A stretch of DNA of 64,000 nucleotides from Timema cristinae (lineage: Eukaryota > Arthropoda > Insecta > Phasmatodea > Timematidae), in contig JBCFYV010000001.1 in assembly GCA_039000515.1 (NCBI GenBank), forward strand, positions 33,825,604-33,889,603, in the 5' to 3' direction. The translations under genes and the position numbers were made by a program. Below, one piece after another: positions 1 to 13,053 of this stretch (positions within the stretch are counted from its first letter, which is position 1; every line of letters begins with the position of its first letter). A model generated the notes under the pieces. The model was not told the DNA's origin. It did not search any database and saw only the letters and a program-made list of their open reading frames with translations.

Positions 1-854
1 CATACATTCAGTTACATTACTAACCTGCAACCGGTTGTTGAGTTCATCATATTATAATTATAATTTGTTTTGAGCCACCAATAAGACGTATTAAAGCTCT
101 AAAACAAATTTCACTTGAAAAATTGAAAAAAATACTTTTTTTGAGGATTTGAATTTAGAACCAAAGACTCAAATCCTCGATTATATATAGGCCTATATAA
201 AGTAATACATCAGAATTTTACAAAAAAATCTTGAGAAAAGAAAAAAAGAGATCAATAAAAATAAGATTAAGTTAAAGAAAAAATTGTATAAAATGCAATT
301 TAAAAAAATAATTTAAGAACCGATAAGAACATTTATGAACCTAAATATATATATTTCAGTTCCGATTCTGGTTCTTAGGCAATTTATGTATATGGTTCCT
401 GTTCCAGCTCTGTAAAAATAACTGTTAATTTTAGTTATGGATTTAGGTTCGACTCCCTGTTAAGAAGAACGTTCAAGTGTACTTGATATGACATTTCAGG
501 TTTTAAGAAATTCCTGATTCCAACGTCAACTTGTATTGCGTCATTGTATCAACATTGAATGTTTTCCAAGCATCTGCCCACCAGATAATGTTATATTTGG
601 AACGGTAAGAAATCAAACATACACTGTCCTGAGTTCCAAAGTCAACACCTGTCACTCATTATGGTATTACTCTTTTCAACATCTTCTGGAGGTAAAGAAG
701 AAATAACAAAACCGCGACGATTGTGCTTACGGGTCGTCAGATATGAAGTAGTGTTCATTTCAGTGTCGTACGGATGGTTGTGGGGGGGTGGGGAAGATGT
801 TTTAAGTAATTAAATCTACCTGTTTAACCCAAAAATATTATTATTTCTGGATTT

Positions 855-1065
855 TTATTAACTATGGGAGGGGATGAACTCGGTCTTGTAGGATAAATGA
901 GGAGCTACTTGATTGAAAATGTAGCGACTCCGGTCTAGACAAATGAGATTAACGTCTGTAAGATTCATTGTGCTGATCACGTGACCCCTTATAGCCTCAG
1001 TAATCAGCACTACTTTCAACAACAGACGGCAGTCGCTCGGTTGGTAATTATCGATTTTGAACTGA
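855..1065 (+). mobile_element. SINE family D, partial
   Basis: GATAAATGAGGAGCTACTTG, GTGCTGATCACGTGACCCC and CGCTCGGTTGGTAATT follow the same order as the other D copies. Confidence 0.55.
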
Positions 1066-1389
1066 CACGATGGAGTTAAAAAAAATTATTTATTGAATTT
1101 GATGTCTAAGAGGTGACTGAATGATTTTATATCCAAAATAATTTTTTGACATAATGTATAAATCCTTTTGTTATTTCACATTCATATTTAGTTGACTCCG
1201 GGTAGTCTTGGCGTAAAGTGGTTTCCTCAGGAACCCAATATTCGAGGGTTCAAAGCCAGTCAGGGCCAACGGATTTTTCTTGAGCGATAAAAATCTGTAG
1301 CACAGCTTCCTTTGGAGAAGAAATAAAGCTATCAGTCCCATGTCGATTGTGGCATGTGAAAGAACCCTGAAAAATATATTTTTTAATCA

Positions 1390-1616
1390 CAGAGTGTTAC
1401 TACCCGTTCGGGTTACATACTTATATATTAATTACGTTAATGGTTACAGGGATAAGGAAGCGTACTCGTATTTGCATGGAAGGAGAGTGGAAAACCATAT
1501 AGGAAAAAACCACCCTCAGTACATCCGACCTATATTCGAACCTTGTTCTCCTCGTCGTCCTCGTGTGGTCTGCTGTGAGTGTGATGCCTTAGATCATGCG
1601 GCCACCGAAGCAGGTG
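1390..1616 (-). mobile_element. SINE family C
   Basis: Tail (TTACTACCCGTTCGGGTTAC) through to TTAGATCATGCGGCCACCG, the minus-strand head. Diverged copy. Confidence 0.8.
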
Positions 1617-2289
1617 AAAGATATGCTAAAATACATTCCCGGAAAAATTGGTAGGCTATTTCGTGCTCGTAGAGATTCAGTGTGGGAGGCAACGAGAAAC
1701 CACTACACTCTCTAAACTCCCCAGTACACGGGACTTATACCAGATGGTGCGGGCAACACTAATTAGCCGTAGAGTTGAGTGAATTCCGGCTCTGGGTGGA
1801 TGGGAAGCGCATCAAGTCAACTTTCATTTGAAGACTAAATTAAAAAATCATATTTGTAATGTTTAACTTTTTAAAGTTATTTCAAACAAACAGAATGTTC
1901 AATTGCAGGCTACTGTTAAAACACTCTATCCCCCCCCCCCCCCAGCTACATCTTTAGTACCCGTTTGGGTGGCTCATCCCAGCGGTGTAGGGAACTATCT
2001 ATGGATACCTGTGCTAGATCGGATTGTTGTTGACGGAAAGATCAAGGTTCAACTCTCGGTTGGTTTCACTAAGAATGATTTATTACTAAACGGTTTTCCA
2101 CTCGAGCTCATCGCAAATGTGAATACACTTTCTCTAACTGTATATCTTCATCATCATATTTATTTCATTAGCTTAAATTATTGCATGTTTATATCCTAAA
2201 GACACGTTGGGGGAACATAATGTTTACAGTCTGTAAGTGTAGTAAAACGTGCAAAACAAACCGACTAACGATGCTCTACATTCTTACAC

Positions 2290-2590
2290 AAACTCTTTGG
2301 TGCCAGCTCTTACAATATAGACATACCGACCGAACGGCCACCATCTGTTGGTGAAGATATTGCTAGTTTCTGCTGAGAGAGGGTGTCATGTGGTCACCCC
2401 AACGAAACATCTGGCGGCTAATCTCAGTTTTCTAGACCTGAGTGCTGCTTTTCATTCAAGTAACTCCTCAAATTGTCCTCACGAGGTTGAGTGGACCACA
2501 TTCCAAACTCATTGTTTCACAGAAAATCTGGAAGCACTGGAGATCGAACCTGGGACCTCCAAGAACTCTAACCATTAGACCAGAGGTGGT
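2290..2590 (-). mobile_element. SINE family D (different 3' end)
   Basis: Minus strand: tRNA-like GGTCTAATGGTTAGAG and B-box GGTTCGATCTCC at the head, then CTCGTGAGGACAATTTGAGG, CCACATGACACCCTC and GTTCGGTCGGTATG. It lacks the A/B/C tail. Confidence 0.65.
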
Positions 2591-2713
2591 ATAGTTCTTA
2601 TTCTATCTTAAATTTAGTCACGTGATGTCCCCAAACAGTTTTGAAATACTTGTTACATGTAACATACTACATTATCAAGAGTTTAAAAAAAATCAATAAC
2701 TTCATTCTAAAAG

Positions 2714-3006
2714 GTGTCTAAGCGGTCTAGGGGTAAGTTGTCAGACTTCTGTGCTGGCGGCCGGGGTTCAATCCTCGGTTCCGGCACAGATTTATCTGAT
2801 TACCAAGCCCTTCCTTCACCTCTGACAAGACGTGTATTAAACACAACTTGTGAATGTGTGGAATTCCAGGCCGCCACCGTGGTTCGGATTCTACGGTAAC
2901 TGTAGGTCCTCCATTTCATTCACAATCACCCTACCATTACACATTAGCGTAAGTGCTTATAGCCCGAAAGAGTAGTAAGACGTGGTGCTAATATTAATAA
3001 TAATAA
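2714..3006 (+). mobile_element. SINE family A, full length
   Basis: tRNA-like head with an A-box-like GGTCTAGGGGTAAG and B-box GGTTCAATCC, the family body, the shared 3' tail and (AAT)n. Perfect 13-bp duplication TTCATTCTAAAAG at 2701-2713 and 3007-3019. Confidence 0.92.
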
Positions 3007-3355
3007 TTCATTCTAAAAGTTTGGTGCAAAAAATAAATACAGTCCAAGTAAACATTAGAGGGACAGTTATTTTTGATAAGATTTATAGGATTTCGCTCCT
3101 TTCTCAGGAACCAAATATTTGATTAAGATTAGAAGATGACAGTTAATCTACATTTTATTTAACTAACATTTTCTAAATTCGTGTGTTTCTTTGGGACAAG
3201 GGACATTGGTTCCTCCTGACCAGTCTAGATAAATGAGCTACATTAACTAGATGAAGGCTAAAGTCGTACTTACGACAAGTACGCCAGAAAGTCTAGGCCA
3301 GGTCTTGTTATAGTCCAATTTTTAAAGGAACAACCTTATCTGCTTGAATATTTTT

Positions 3356-3602
3356 AGCACCACCTCTTACTACCCGTTTGGGATGCACGCCTATGTAATA
3401 ATTACGCCAACATGTTAGGGATCAGGAAGGTTATATTTAAAGGAAGCGTACCCGAATTTGCGTGGAGGGAGAGGGGAAAACCATTTAGGAAAATCCACTC
3501 TAAGCGCAACCGACTGGGATTGAACACCCTATCTACCCATCTTCAGCAGTCTAGTCTATTGCGAGAGTAACACCTTAGACCATGAGGCCATTAAAGCGGG
3601 TA
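3356..3602 (-). mobile_element. SINE family C
   Basis: Starts AGCACCACCTCTTACTACCC (tail) and ends CCATGAGGCCATTAAAGCGG (head). Confidence 0.83.
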
Positions 3603-3734
3603 CTTGAATAGATAATAGATCTTATTTCACGTATTCATTTTGATTTGTGGCTGTCACCTTTGATAGATACTATCAAGACCTTTAAATATATGCTAACCTC
3701 GCTGCCCCTGCCTCCCGTTCACCCTCATTGTGTA

Positions 3735-3962
3735 TTCACGCTATACACATATATATTAATCAACTTTGTGGAGTAGGAATGAGAATGGTGGAATTTATAG
3801 AAAATATATTCGCATTTGAGTGGAGGAAGAATGAGAAACCAATTAGTAAAAATCCTTCTAAGTACACACGACAGAGATTCGAACCCCAATCTCCCCGTAA
3901 TCGTTAGTCTAGTATATTGCGAGAGTGATGCTTTATACCATTTGACAACAGAAGAGGTTGAA
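3735..3962 (-). mobile_element. SINE family C, diverged, tail end lost
   Basis: TGAGTGGAGGAAGAATGAGA, then the antisense B-box GATTCGAACCCC, then GATGCTTTATACCATTTGAC. Lies 130 bp from the previous copy. Confidence 0.7.
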
Positions 3963-4198
3963 ACTATCACTAATAATTGATAAAAATGCTATCAATGTTG
4001 ACCGCAGAAAAATATGTTTGTATTTTCTAAAAAGGATCTTCATATAAAAATTGGACTTAACATAATTATGAGGATTGCCATACAATGCGACTATTGAATA
4101 GAGACAACGACTCTCACCAAAATGACCGAGTAGTGGTCACCCATATAAATCAACGTTTCTCGACGTTCTGGCGTCCTGGTCGCGCAGCTTTAGTGGCA

Positions 4199-4615
4199 CC
4201 CGCTTCGATGCTCGCATGGTCTAACACTCTACTTTCACAGTTATTATTATAATATTATTAGCACCGCGTCTTACTACCCATTTTGGTTAGGCGCACTTAC
4301 GCTAATGTGTAATGGTAGGGTGATTGTGAGATGAAATAGAGGACCTACAGTTTAACGTGAAATCCGAACCACGGTGGAGGCCTGGGATTCCCCACATTCA
4401 CAAGTTGTGTACTTTCACAGTTGACTTAACTGCTAATGATGGGGAGATTTGAAATCTCGTCTGGGTGTATTGAGGATTGTTTTTGACTCTCCCTTCATGC
4501 AAATGAAGATACACTTCCTATAATATAACCAAATTAATCTCTAAAATCACTAACGTAGTTAGTACATAAGCATATAACCCGAACAGGTAGTAAAGCACAA
4601 TGCAAAAAAATAAAT
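4199..4615 (+). mobile_element. SINE family C, interrupted by SINE A
   Basis: Head at 4199-4242 (CGCTTCGATGCTCGCATGGTC), body and shared tail at 4410-4615 ending GTAGTAAAGCACAATGC. The inner SINE A accounts for the break. Confidence 0.85.
4243..4409 (-). mobile_element. SINE family A, 5'-truncated, nested in SINE C
   Basis: Minus-strand 3' portion flanked by the 13-bp duplication TACTTTCACAGTT at 4230-4242 and 4410-4422, both copies lying inside a SINE C copy. Confidence 0.9.
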
Positions 4616-4840
4616 AAATTTTGAAGCGACGACCAGATCACAAGTGCGTTAGGAGATTAACTCGTATTTTACCCACAGGAACGCTATCCTCCCACGGCTC
4701 GCTTTCTTTAAAAATAAACAATTATTATAATATCCCTTTTCCCGGGAGTTGGAGGAGTAATTTATTATTTCTTAAGATTGTGAGGTGTTTAAATAAAATT
4801 ACTTTGATGTGGGTTTTGTTTAACTACTCTAGCGTCGTTG

Positions 4841-5120
4841 GTGATCTGGCGGTATAGGGATAAGGTGTCAGACTTCTGTACTGGGGGTCCAGGTCTCAAT
4901 CTTCAGTCTCGGCACAGATTTATCTGATTTCCAAATTCTTTTTACACCTCTGACAAGACGTGTATTAATCACTACTTGTGAATGTGTCGTATGCCAGCCC
5001 TCCATCGTGGTTCGGATTTCACGTTAAACTGTAGGTCCTCCATTTCATCTCACAATCACACATTAGCGTAAGCGCGTATAAACCAAATGGGTAGTAAGAC
5101 GCGGTTCTAATAATAATAAT
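4841..5120 (+). mobile_element. SINE family A, full length
   Basis: Starts GTGATCTGGCGG and ends GCGGTTCTAATAATAATAAT. The flanks CTAGCGTCGT and CTAGCCTCGT are a 10-bp duplication with one mismatch, so it is somewhat older. Confidence 0.88.
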
Positions 5121-5517
5121 CTAGCCTCGTATCTATTTATCCTGTCACTGAAAGGTCGGGAATCAAATTGCAGTTGGTTGTGCTGAAGTTTTTTATTTAT
5201 TTTAAATGCTCTGGTTCGACACTCGTTACCACTAAGGCCGGTGACCGACTGACGTTTTGGTCGCTGCGACACAAACGCTGCGACCAGGTCGCTCTAGTGT
5301 ATTGCGTTGTTTCATATTAGAAAGGTCGCTACGCCCAAGAAACACTCACATTGACGTTTTCAAATTTGTCGCAGTGTTTGTGTTGCTAGTTTGACCCCTC
5401 TCATATGAAACAAACACACTAGAGTGGCCTGGTCGCAGCGTTCAAAACGTCAGTTTGTCACCAGCCTGGGATTTAATTTTTTGTACTTGTCAATAGATAA
5501 GAATTGATTATATATCA

Positions 5518-5797
5518 GGTGACCTGGCGGTCTAGGGGTAAGGTGTCAGACTTCTGTGCTGGCGGCCGGGGTTCAATCCTCGGTCCCGGCACAGATGTAT
5601 CTGATTGCCAAATCCTTCCTTCACCTCTGACAAGACATCTTGTGAATGTGGGGAATGTCAGGCCTCCACCGTGGTTCGGATTCCACGTTAAACTTTAGGT
5701 CTTCCATTTCATCTCACAATCATCCTACCATTACACATTAGCGTAAGTGCGTATAACCCGAACGGGCAGTAAGACGCGGTGCTAATAATAATAATGA
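5518..5797 (+). mobile_element. SINE family A, full length
   Basis: GTGACCTGGCGGTCTAGGGG head, B-box GGTTCAATCC, shared tail GTAAGACGCGGTGCTAATAA. The flanks share TGATTAT. Confidence 0.92.
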
Positions 5798-5809
5798 TTA
5801 TTTATCTGT

Positions 5810-5950
5810 GTCTGACTACTTAGCTAAGAATCCCGGGTTTGATTCCCAGCATGGCCGGAAAATTCCTCATTGGTGAAATTTGTGTTTCCCTTTTCACAGT
5901 GAAGAAATTAAGGCTTTTGGCTGGATGTTATGTCTGTTCTAGATTTAAGT
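5810..5950 (+). mobile_element. SINE family E, partial
   Basis: CCCGGGTTTGATTCCCAGC, then TCATTGGTGAAATTTGTG and TTTTCACAGTGAAGAAATT, matching the 46.6-kb copy. Confidence 0.65.
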
Positions 5951-6065
5951 TAGTTTATAATTCATGTGCTATTATATTCTTTCGGTTCAGAAAGTACAAT
6001 TTAAATACCTCAAATAAAATAAATAAATTATATCATGAGTGAGTTATAACTTAACTTAAGATTTT

Positions 6066-6330
6066 ATTTTACTACCACGTCTTACCAACTGTTCAGATTT
6101 TACACATAAGTCTTATATGAGAATTACTCTAAGGGGTACAATAAGGGTTTGAACAAGGAACCATTTTACAAGTGATTTACCTGCATTTGCATGGAAGATG
6201 AATGGGAAACCATTTAATGAAAACTGCTCTCAGTAGATCAGAATGGGATCCGAGCCCAAACCTCCCCATCATTAGAAGACCAGTCTAATGCGCGAGTGAC
6301 GCCCTTAGACCATTCATCCACTGAAGTGAG
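6066..6330 (-). mobile_element. SINE family C, diverged
   Basis: TTTTACTACCACGTCTTACC tail and CCTTAGACCATTCATCCACTG head. Confidence 0.75.
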
Positions 6331-6339
6331 TAGGAGTTT

Positions 6340-7480
6340 AATTTATTAGCTATTATGAAAAATTAAACTCTTGGGGGTACTTGAGAAAAGTGTATATAAA
6401 TGGATCCGCAAGCAATTTTTTTTAAATATGATAACCACTTGCCCAGACCATGTGACTACCGACAATCAAGTAGTTATTCATTTGTTCTCCTCATCCCTAA
6501 ATGAATGAATGATGAATTAATTAATTAAGGTAACTGACCTGGGGTAGTATCACCACTGGGAAAACAACGAGTGTGAACAGCAGAAGACTCTGCAGTCGGT
6601 GTTCGTACATCGCTTACAGAAACTTTTAGCACTCCACTTGTCAATTCGAGAAATTCAACGAAGGTTTCGTTGGTGCGTCGCGTTTGATCCCATCATTGTC
6701 TTACTACTTAATTTATTCATACTCAAAATTCGTATTTTCTTCTCCGACAACAAAGCTTAACATTATAAAGAAAGATGTGGACAAATGAAAGATATCTTTA
6801 TTGAATATCATTTCTGAAATTCAGAGGGAGTTTCTCGACTTCACCATGCTTTATGTTTATAAATTATTGACCATAAAAGATTACTATTATCCAAATAGTT
6901 TGAAGACCTACTATAGTCGTCTTACATACAAATATTTTAATTTGATTTCGTGAAATAATGGAATGAGTGTTGTTTTAAATATTAATAAATATGTAAATAT
7001 AACTAGCACCATCCTTTTTAAAACAATAAATATTTCGATATATCATAGCTATTAATTTGTTTTGCATGTTAAAAAGTTTTAAAGATGATTATTCTATCCA
7101 TGAATATTCAGATCTTCAATTGTTTACCATGACGCGCGCGTAACGTAAGCCATGTGACAGAAAACATAAACAAAACACCTTTACAACTCAACACTTCGAT
7201 GGTCGAAACTCGACTGGATAACATATCTGTAGCGACTATGCCGTCGTAATCTAGGAATCGTCACCGACGAATGCGCATGCGCATCTTTACTCCTAACCAC
7301 CACCATATTTTGTCTCTTGTTTTACTACAAAAGATAAGAAATGTGGACACGGATTAAGGCAAAATAAACATACTCAACCAATCCATTTGAATGCCAGAGA
7401 AGAATGTTTGTTTTAAAAAGAAATAAAATACTTTGTTGGCATTATAAATTAGGTACACGGATTTTTTTTTTTCTTTCTTA
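6340..7480. other. Unique-looking AT-rich sequence
   Basis: No gene seen. Contains the CpG patch at 7.13-7.29 kb; otherwise no recognised repeat. Confidence 0.4.
7271..7284. promoter_or_regulatory. NRF1-like palindrome in CpG-rich patch
   Basis: TGCGCATGCGCA is the NRF1 consensus palindrome. It lies in a CpG-rich patch (GACGCGCGCGTAACG at 7132, CGTCACCGACG at 7259) in otherwise AT-rich DNA. No coding exon was found next to it. Confidence 0.3.
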
Positions 7481-7481
7481 C

Positions 7482-7639
7482 TATTATTATTAGCACCACG
7501 TCTTACTACCTGTTCGGGTTATACGCTCTTACGCTAATGTGTAATGGGTAGGGTGATTGTGAGATGAAATGAAGGCCTACAGTTTAACGTGGGATCCGAA
7601 CCACAGCGGAGGACTGGCATTCCCCACATTCACAAGATG
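7482..7639 (-). mobile_element. SINE family A, 5'-truncated
   Basis: Tail (TATTATTATTAGCACCACGT) through to CACATTCACAAGATG; the tRNA head is missing. Confidence 0.87.
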
Positions 7640-7786
7640 GTTTTCATTACAGTTATTCAAAGTGATAGATGCCAGTTGTTGGCGTAGGGATGTATTGGGG
7701 ACTACTTCTAGTAACATTTTGAGCTATCATCCAAGTAAACTTAGGTCGTGAATGAATGATAAATTCTCCCTTCTTCCTCTCTGCTA

Positions 7787-8170
7787 TTAAGTTGGGGGCG
7801 TGAGGAACGCTAGTTAAGGGCAGTGTTTTTCTAGCTTTAATATCAAAGCGCTTTGTGTTCAAAGAAATAAAATATTTCTCCAGTAAAACATAGTTTATTC
7901 TTCTTCACATGGTTACCTCAACAGTTGTTGTATATATGTCAAGGGTTTCCTAGAATTTAATGACATATTTTTATGTACATTAAAAAAATTCTCATCAAAT
8001 GCTGTTATGATCATGACAGATATTCAACAACTGTTGATATCACCATGCGACGAACATTAAATTATGTTTTTACTGGAGCAATATTTGATTTCTTTTGAAC
8101 AATAAATGTTTTGATATAATATCTGCAAAAACACTGCCCTTAATTCGCCTCCCCTACACTTTCACCTTAA
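7787..8170. mobile_element. TTAA-flanked long-TIR MITE, copy 1
   Basis: TTAA at both ends. Left AGTTAAGGGCAGTGTTTTTC mirrors right CAAAAACACTGCCCTTAATT. The arms are palindromic nearly to the centre (TCAACAGTTGTTG and CAACAACTGTTGA). Confidence 0.85.
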
Positions 8171-8521
8171 GATTAGATATGAAAATAGTCCAAACGAGTA
8201 GTAGTAAGTGTAGATCATACAAGAATTTCAATCCTATGAATTTAACGTTACCTTTGTGAATACTAGTTTTTATCAGAACATGAATTACTAACTTAATATG
8301 ATAAAGCACACCATAGATCAACCTCAATAGTTAAATTCTATGTAATACACACTTACATTGTGTATTAATTGGTATTCCAATTCAAATTTTAAAGGAAAGG
8401 TCTTCTAGAAAATACAAACAGTTTTGAAGGTAAACTTGATAGTATTTCACTAATATTATCAGTATTAGTCTTAGAGGCATTGAAAATATATATCCAAAAT
8501 TGTCAGCTGTATATAACATGA

Positions 8522-8788
<267 letters not shown>

Positions 8789-8969
8789 TTGGCTTATTAA
8801 TACGTGAAAGTAGATCTAGTATACTTTATAGATGTACAAAAAGTTATTTATATGAATATTAGTGGGTAGAAACTATCTCAAAAATTTATTTTATAATCAG
8901 TAAATGACAAAGAACTACATTCAGTGAACCTTGTTTCATAGTTCATATCAGATCTGTCCAAAGCAGACG

Positions 8970-9003
8970 TGGAGACCCGGGCAAACGCCATTTGCGGGTC
9001 TCT
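8970..9003. repeat. Small hairpin
   Basis: GAGACCCG pairs with CGGGTCTC around GGCAAACGCCATTTG. Confidence 0.5.
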
Positions 9004-9129
9004 GGCCCTCTGACTCACTCCTCCCCCCGATTAAAAAAGTAATTACAGTGGTATACATCTATGTACCAATTTTTAAAACTTGTCGCTATCGCAAGACGGT
9101 ACTACAGACACTAAATACTAAAAACGACT

Positions 9130-10960
9130 AAATTACATTATCTGCACACTCCAAGTAAAATTTTGTACAATAAAAATACCATTCACGCGTGTCGCATGTA
9201 AAACTAACACAAACGCGTGTTAAAGTTTATTATAATTAAATTACAACGGAAAACTTTGGAACCGGAACAATAAACGTTTTAGGTTAAGAAAAACAAACGG
9301 AACGCGGACAGAACTGGCTGGTAGCTCGCCTAAACAGGAAGCCTACTATACAAGTACCTAAATAAAAATTCCCCGTTCCACCGCCATCATGTTCCCCCCC
9401 CCTCCCCCATCTGTCACCTAAAATAACCCCCCCCCCCCCCAACACACACACAAATCCCGGGATCCTGTGTAGCCACATCGTTTGCACACCCCTAAGGTTC
9501 GATTGAACTATGTATCTCGTTTCACAGAAAATAAGTTGCAGATTTCCGATATTTAATATGATTTATCTCTCCTTCAATTAAATACTATAATCCTATAAAC
9601 ATGCTTTTCTATTATTGGTTTTAATATTGGATAAGATAAGAGTTAACATTATATTCCTAGGAGCGTATTAATTTATTTAATTATAACCAGCGCCGACCCT
9701 TTATCCTTAATGACATTCCCTCAACCTTATCTATGCCCTCAACCCTTTAAGGCTTCCTCCCACAGGCCTTCCCACCCTCTCCCCCTATAATATCCGGTTA
9801 ATTATCACGGCCACGTCACGCTCTAAAGAGGGGAGTTTCAAATTTTTCATACTGACTTAAATCATTTATTTATATGATATTTTAACTCTTTTATAATTTC
9901 GAGAATATTTTAAAGATGATCTGCATCCGTGAGCACGCGTACTAAATGTCTATTTCGTATAGGTCCAGAGTTCGAAACCTACTCAGGTGTACTGAGAGTA
10001 TTTATTTCCTAAATTGTCTCCGACTTGCCCTTCACAAAATTCGGGTATATTTCCTGAACACTCTGGTATATAGATTAATCGATAAGTGTATTGTATAGAA
10101 ATTAGAACAATTAAAGACTCACCTAAGGAGTTTAGCTTTATTAAATGATAAATTATATCCTTGTAAACTAGCTTTATTGAGGCTCTATTTTCCCATTGTT
10201 CGATGCATAGCACCGAACTTAACCTTTCACACTACTAAACCATTCAAATTAAGGCAATGAATACACAAAAACAACAATCAGACTCAAAAAACAAACCAAA
10301 TAAGGACATAACAAATGAACATTTTGTTTCTTGGAGACTCATAAGTAATTTGCTGGCATTGACGAGTAAGAAAGGGGGGAAGGCGCCTGTCCTTTCATGA
10401 AAGAGGAGGGACTCTATCACTATAATTGTAGATGTAGTTAAAAGAATGGTAGCATAAAATTCATAACAACTAAGTAAATTTATAAACAAAGTACCTTTGG
10501 ATTCAATTAAAACAAAATATATAATAAACTTACAATCAATATTGAAAATTTACTCTCTCTTCCATCTTCCTCATCGCTCATCAAGATGGTACAAAAAAAA
10601 TGACTCTTAATTCCTTGGTTCAGTTTTTGACCACTAAATATAATTAATCAATTTAAAAAAATTATAAACACTCTTGACAATTTTAATATAGGCCATCAAA
10701 ACAAATTTATCACTAAGTAACTGTTTGGTCATACTACTAGGTACATTTTATGCAGTGAAGGGAATGTTTACACATTTTTAATGCTCTATGGTTGGCAGCA
10801 ATATTTCAATTGTGTTTTTTGGTATATCATTGTTGTTGTGTTGTTTTTGTTGGGTATTTATGTTATAACTGTATTGGAGTGGTTGTAAATCTTTTATTTG
10901 TACATTGTGAGAAAACTTATTAGTTGTAATGGTCAACATTATTACAGTTAAACAATAACT
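9130..10960. other. AT-rich intergenic sequence
   Basis: Poly-C run at 9427-9440. A possible transposon end, inverted GGGGTGTGCAAACGATGTGG, at about 9470-9490. A weak SINE C-like piece at 9940-10070. No gene. Confidence 0.35.
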
Positions 10961-10979
10961 TTAAAGGCTCTTCTAACCC

Positions 10980-11585
10980 ATCATGGCTGTGTACTTCGAG
11001 CGTAGTCATGCACGTAAAACGCAAGCACCCAAGAATTTAGGGAAATATGATCCTGTGCCTACCATCGATCCCTGTCATCACCGGACAACTGGGAAAATCC
11101 TTCCGCCTTGGCCAGCTTCTATTGATGGGAGGAGTTGGCTCCTTCTTCCGTGAGAGCTGGAGGCTCACGTAGGAGCTCCCTTGGAAGAGGTCTGGTGCTT
11201 AACCTCAGGAATAACCCTTGAAAAAGGCTTTTGACATGCTTTTCCCAGTGGGGACCTCGTGGAGTTGGCCTGACCAGCTTTCCCAGAAGATACTAGCTAC
11301 CAGCTCCTTAGTGTTTGGCGAATAAGGAGGAGGGCTCCCCTCATTCCTCCATACATACAGATTTCTCAACATATACCAAGCCGTCCTTCGGCTAAAACCT
11401 TCCAGACTTCGCCTAGGGACCGCCACGAGGAGTTACTCTGCCAAGATTACCAGATGAGGAACAAGCCACAAGCAGGGGCGGGAAGCATCTGGTCTCATCC
11501 GAGTTGTGTCAGTCACCACGAGGCTGGGTACATCTCAAACCCATGAGCGTCAAACCCCGACCCACACCTACACCCATGCATAGGG
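10980..11585. other. GC-rich island, probably retroelement remnant
   Basis: A sharp-edged GC-rich block. Minus-strand open stretch 11426-11205 (MAVPRRSLEGFSRRTAWYML) has no recognised domain. The isolated base composition suggests a transposed fragment; the family is unknown. Confidence 0.35.
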
Positions 11586-12149
11586 TATATGCAAATTATT
11601 TATTTTATTCTTGCTCCGGATTTATCTGGCCTCTAAGTAAGTTGAATAAAACGAAGTGACGATGTTCTCCTACTAGCCATTTTTTTATCAAATTTGATTA
11701 AAATCCGTCAACTAAATCAAAATATCAAAGGGGTGAAAAAATGCTGCCTATTCAAGATAATTTTACTATAATATAGGAAAAAGTGATTAATTATAAATAA
11801 AACTCTGTCACGTAACCCCCAAAATCTTTCAATTACCTCAGGGTCAGCGGGTACACATTACACAGTTTAGGAAACACTGGCTTTCAACATTAAAGTGTAG
11901 AGCAATTATTTGGAGTGGTTTACAATCCCAGTAATGATCAATGAAATTGGTAAACGCCCTTATCTGGCATCAGAGACTCCGTAAAAGCTAACAGGAAGGG
12001 CCTAATTGATATTAGTATTTGTATTTACAAGTATCTTCATCATGGTAGACAAATATTTCGGTTCATGTTTATAAAGTTGTAATTTCTGTAAGGTACCAGT
12101 CGTTGATGTTTTGTCCTATATTAATAAGCTATAATATTATTTATTAGTT

Positions 12150-12660
12150 AAGTGTATTACTACCCGTCAGGGTTATACACATTTAATTACATTAATGGTG
12201 TAGAGATAAGAAATATATATAATTTAGAAAAAAAATATATTATTATTATTATTAGCACCGCGTCTTACTAACCGTTCGGGTTATACGCACTTACGCTAAT
12301 GTGTAATGGTAGGGTGATTGTGAGATGAAATGAAGGACCTACAGTTTATCGTGGAATCCTGGTATTCCCCACATTTACAAGATGTCTTGTCACAGGTGAA
12401 GGAAGGGTTTAGTAATCAGATAAAGCTGTGCTGGGACCTAGGATTGAACCCCGGCCGCCAGCACAGAAGTCTGACACCTTAGCCCCAGATCACCAGGTCA
12501 CCCGAAAAAATGTAACTGCATTTTTGGGGAGGGAGAGTGAAATATAATAAAAAAAACAACTTTGAGTACACACAACAGGGAGTGGAACCTGAACTCTGTG
12601 TCACCGGAAAACCCGACTATTTGATGAGCTTAAAGTTCAGTCCACGTGCACCACCTACCC
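12150..12660 (-). mobile_element. SINE family C, interrupted by SINE A
   Basis: Tail half at 12150-12236 (TATTACTACCCGTCAGGG), body at 12504-12660 with GGGGAGGGAGAGTGAAA and an eroded head. Confidence 0.65.
12237..12503 (-). mobile_element. SINE family A, near full length, nested in SINE C
   Basis: Tail at the low-coordinate end; tRNA-like head at the high end (CACCAGGTCAC). The flanks GAAAAAAAAT and GAAAAAAT look like a target duplication. SINE C sequence lies on both sides. Confidence 0.85.
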
Positions 12661-13053
12661 CTCCCCCCTAAACCCGATAAAACGTCGATATTGGTATATG
12701 TGTAAAAAGTTTTCATCCTGGTACCCGGATATTTTGATTCATGTTGATTAAGCTGTAATTAAATAAGGCTGATTAATTTTCTGAACATGATTAAGTTATC
12801 TTATTAGTCGTAATATAATACACAAAAATATATATTTTGGGTTTGAAAATGTTAAGCATAAAAAAAAGTGTAGTGGTAAAAAATTTTTTTTTTACTGCCA
12901 TAACTCTTGATGCCCAATGTAATGTAATGTTATGTTATGTTTATTATTTTACCTCTTTTAATTTATGAAGTGTTGACTGAGCTTGTCCAAACGACCGAAT
13001 TTGACCTCATTTCAACATGGCAACACAGTAACAAGAGGATATATTTCAAGATA

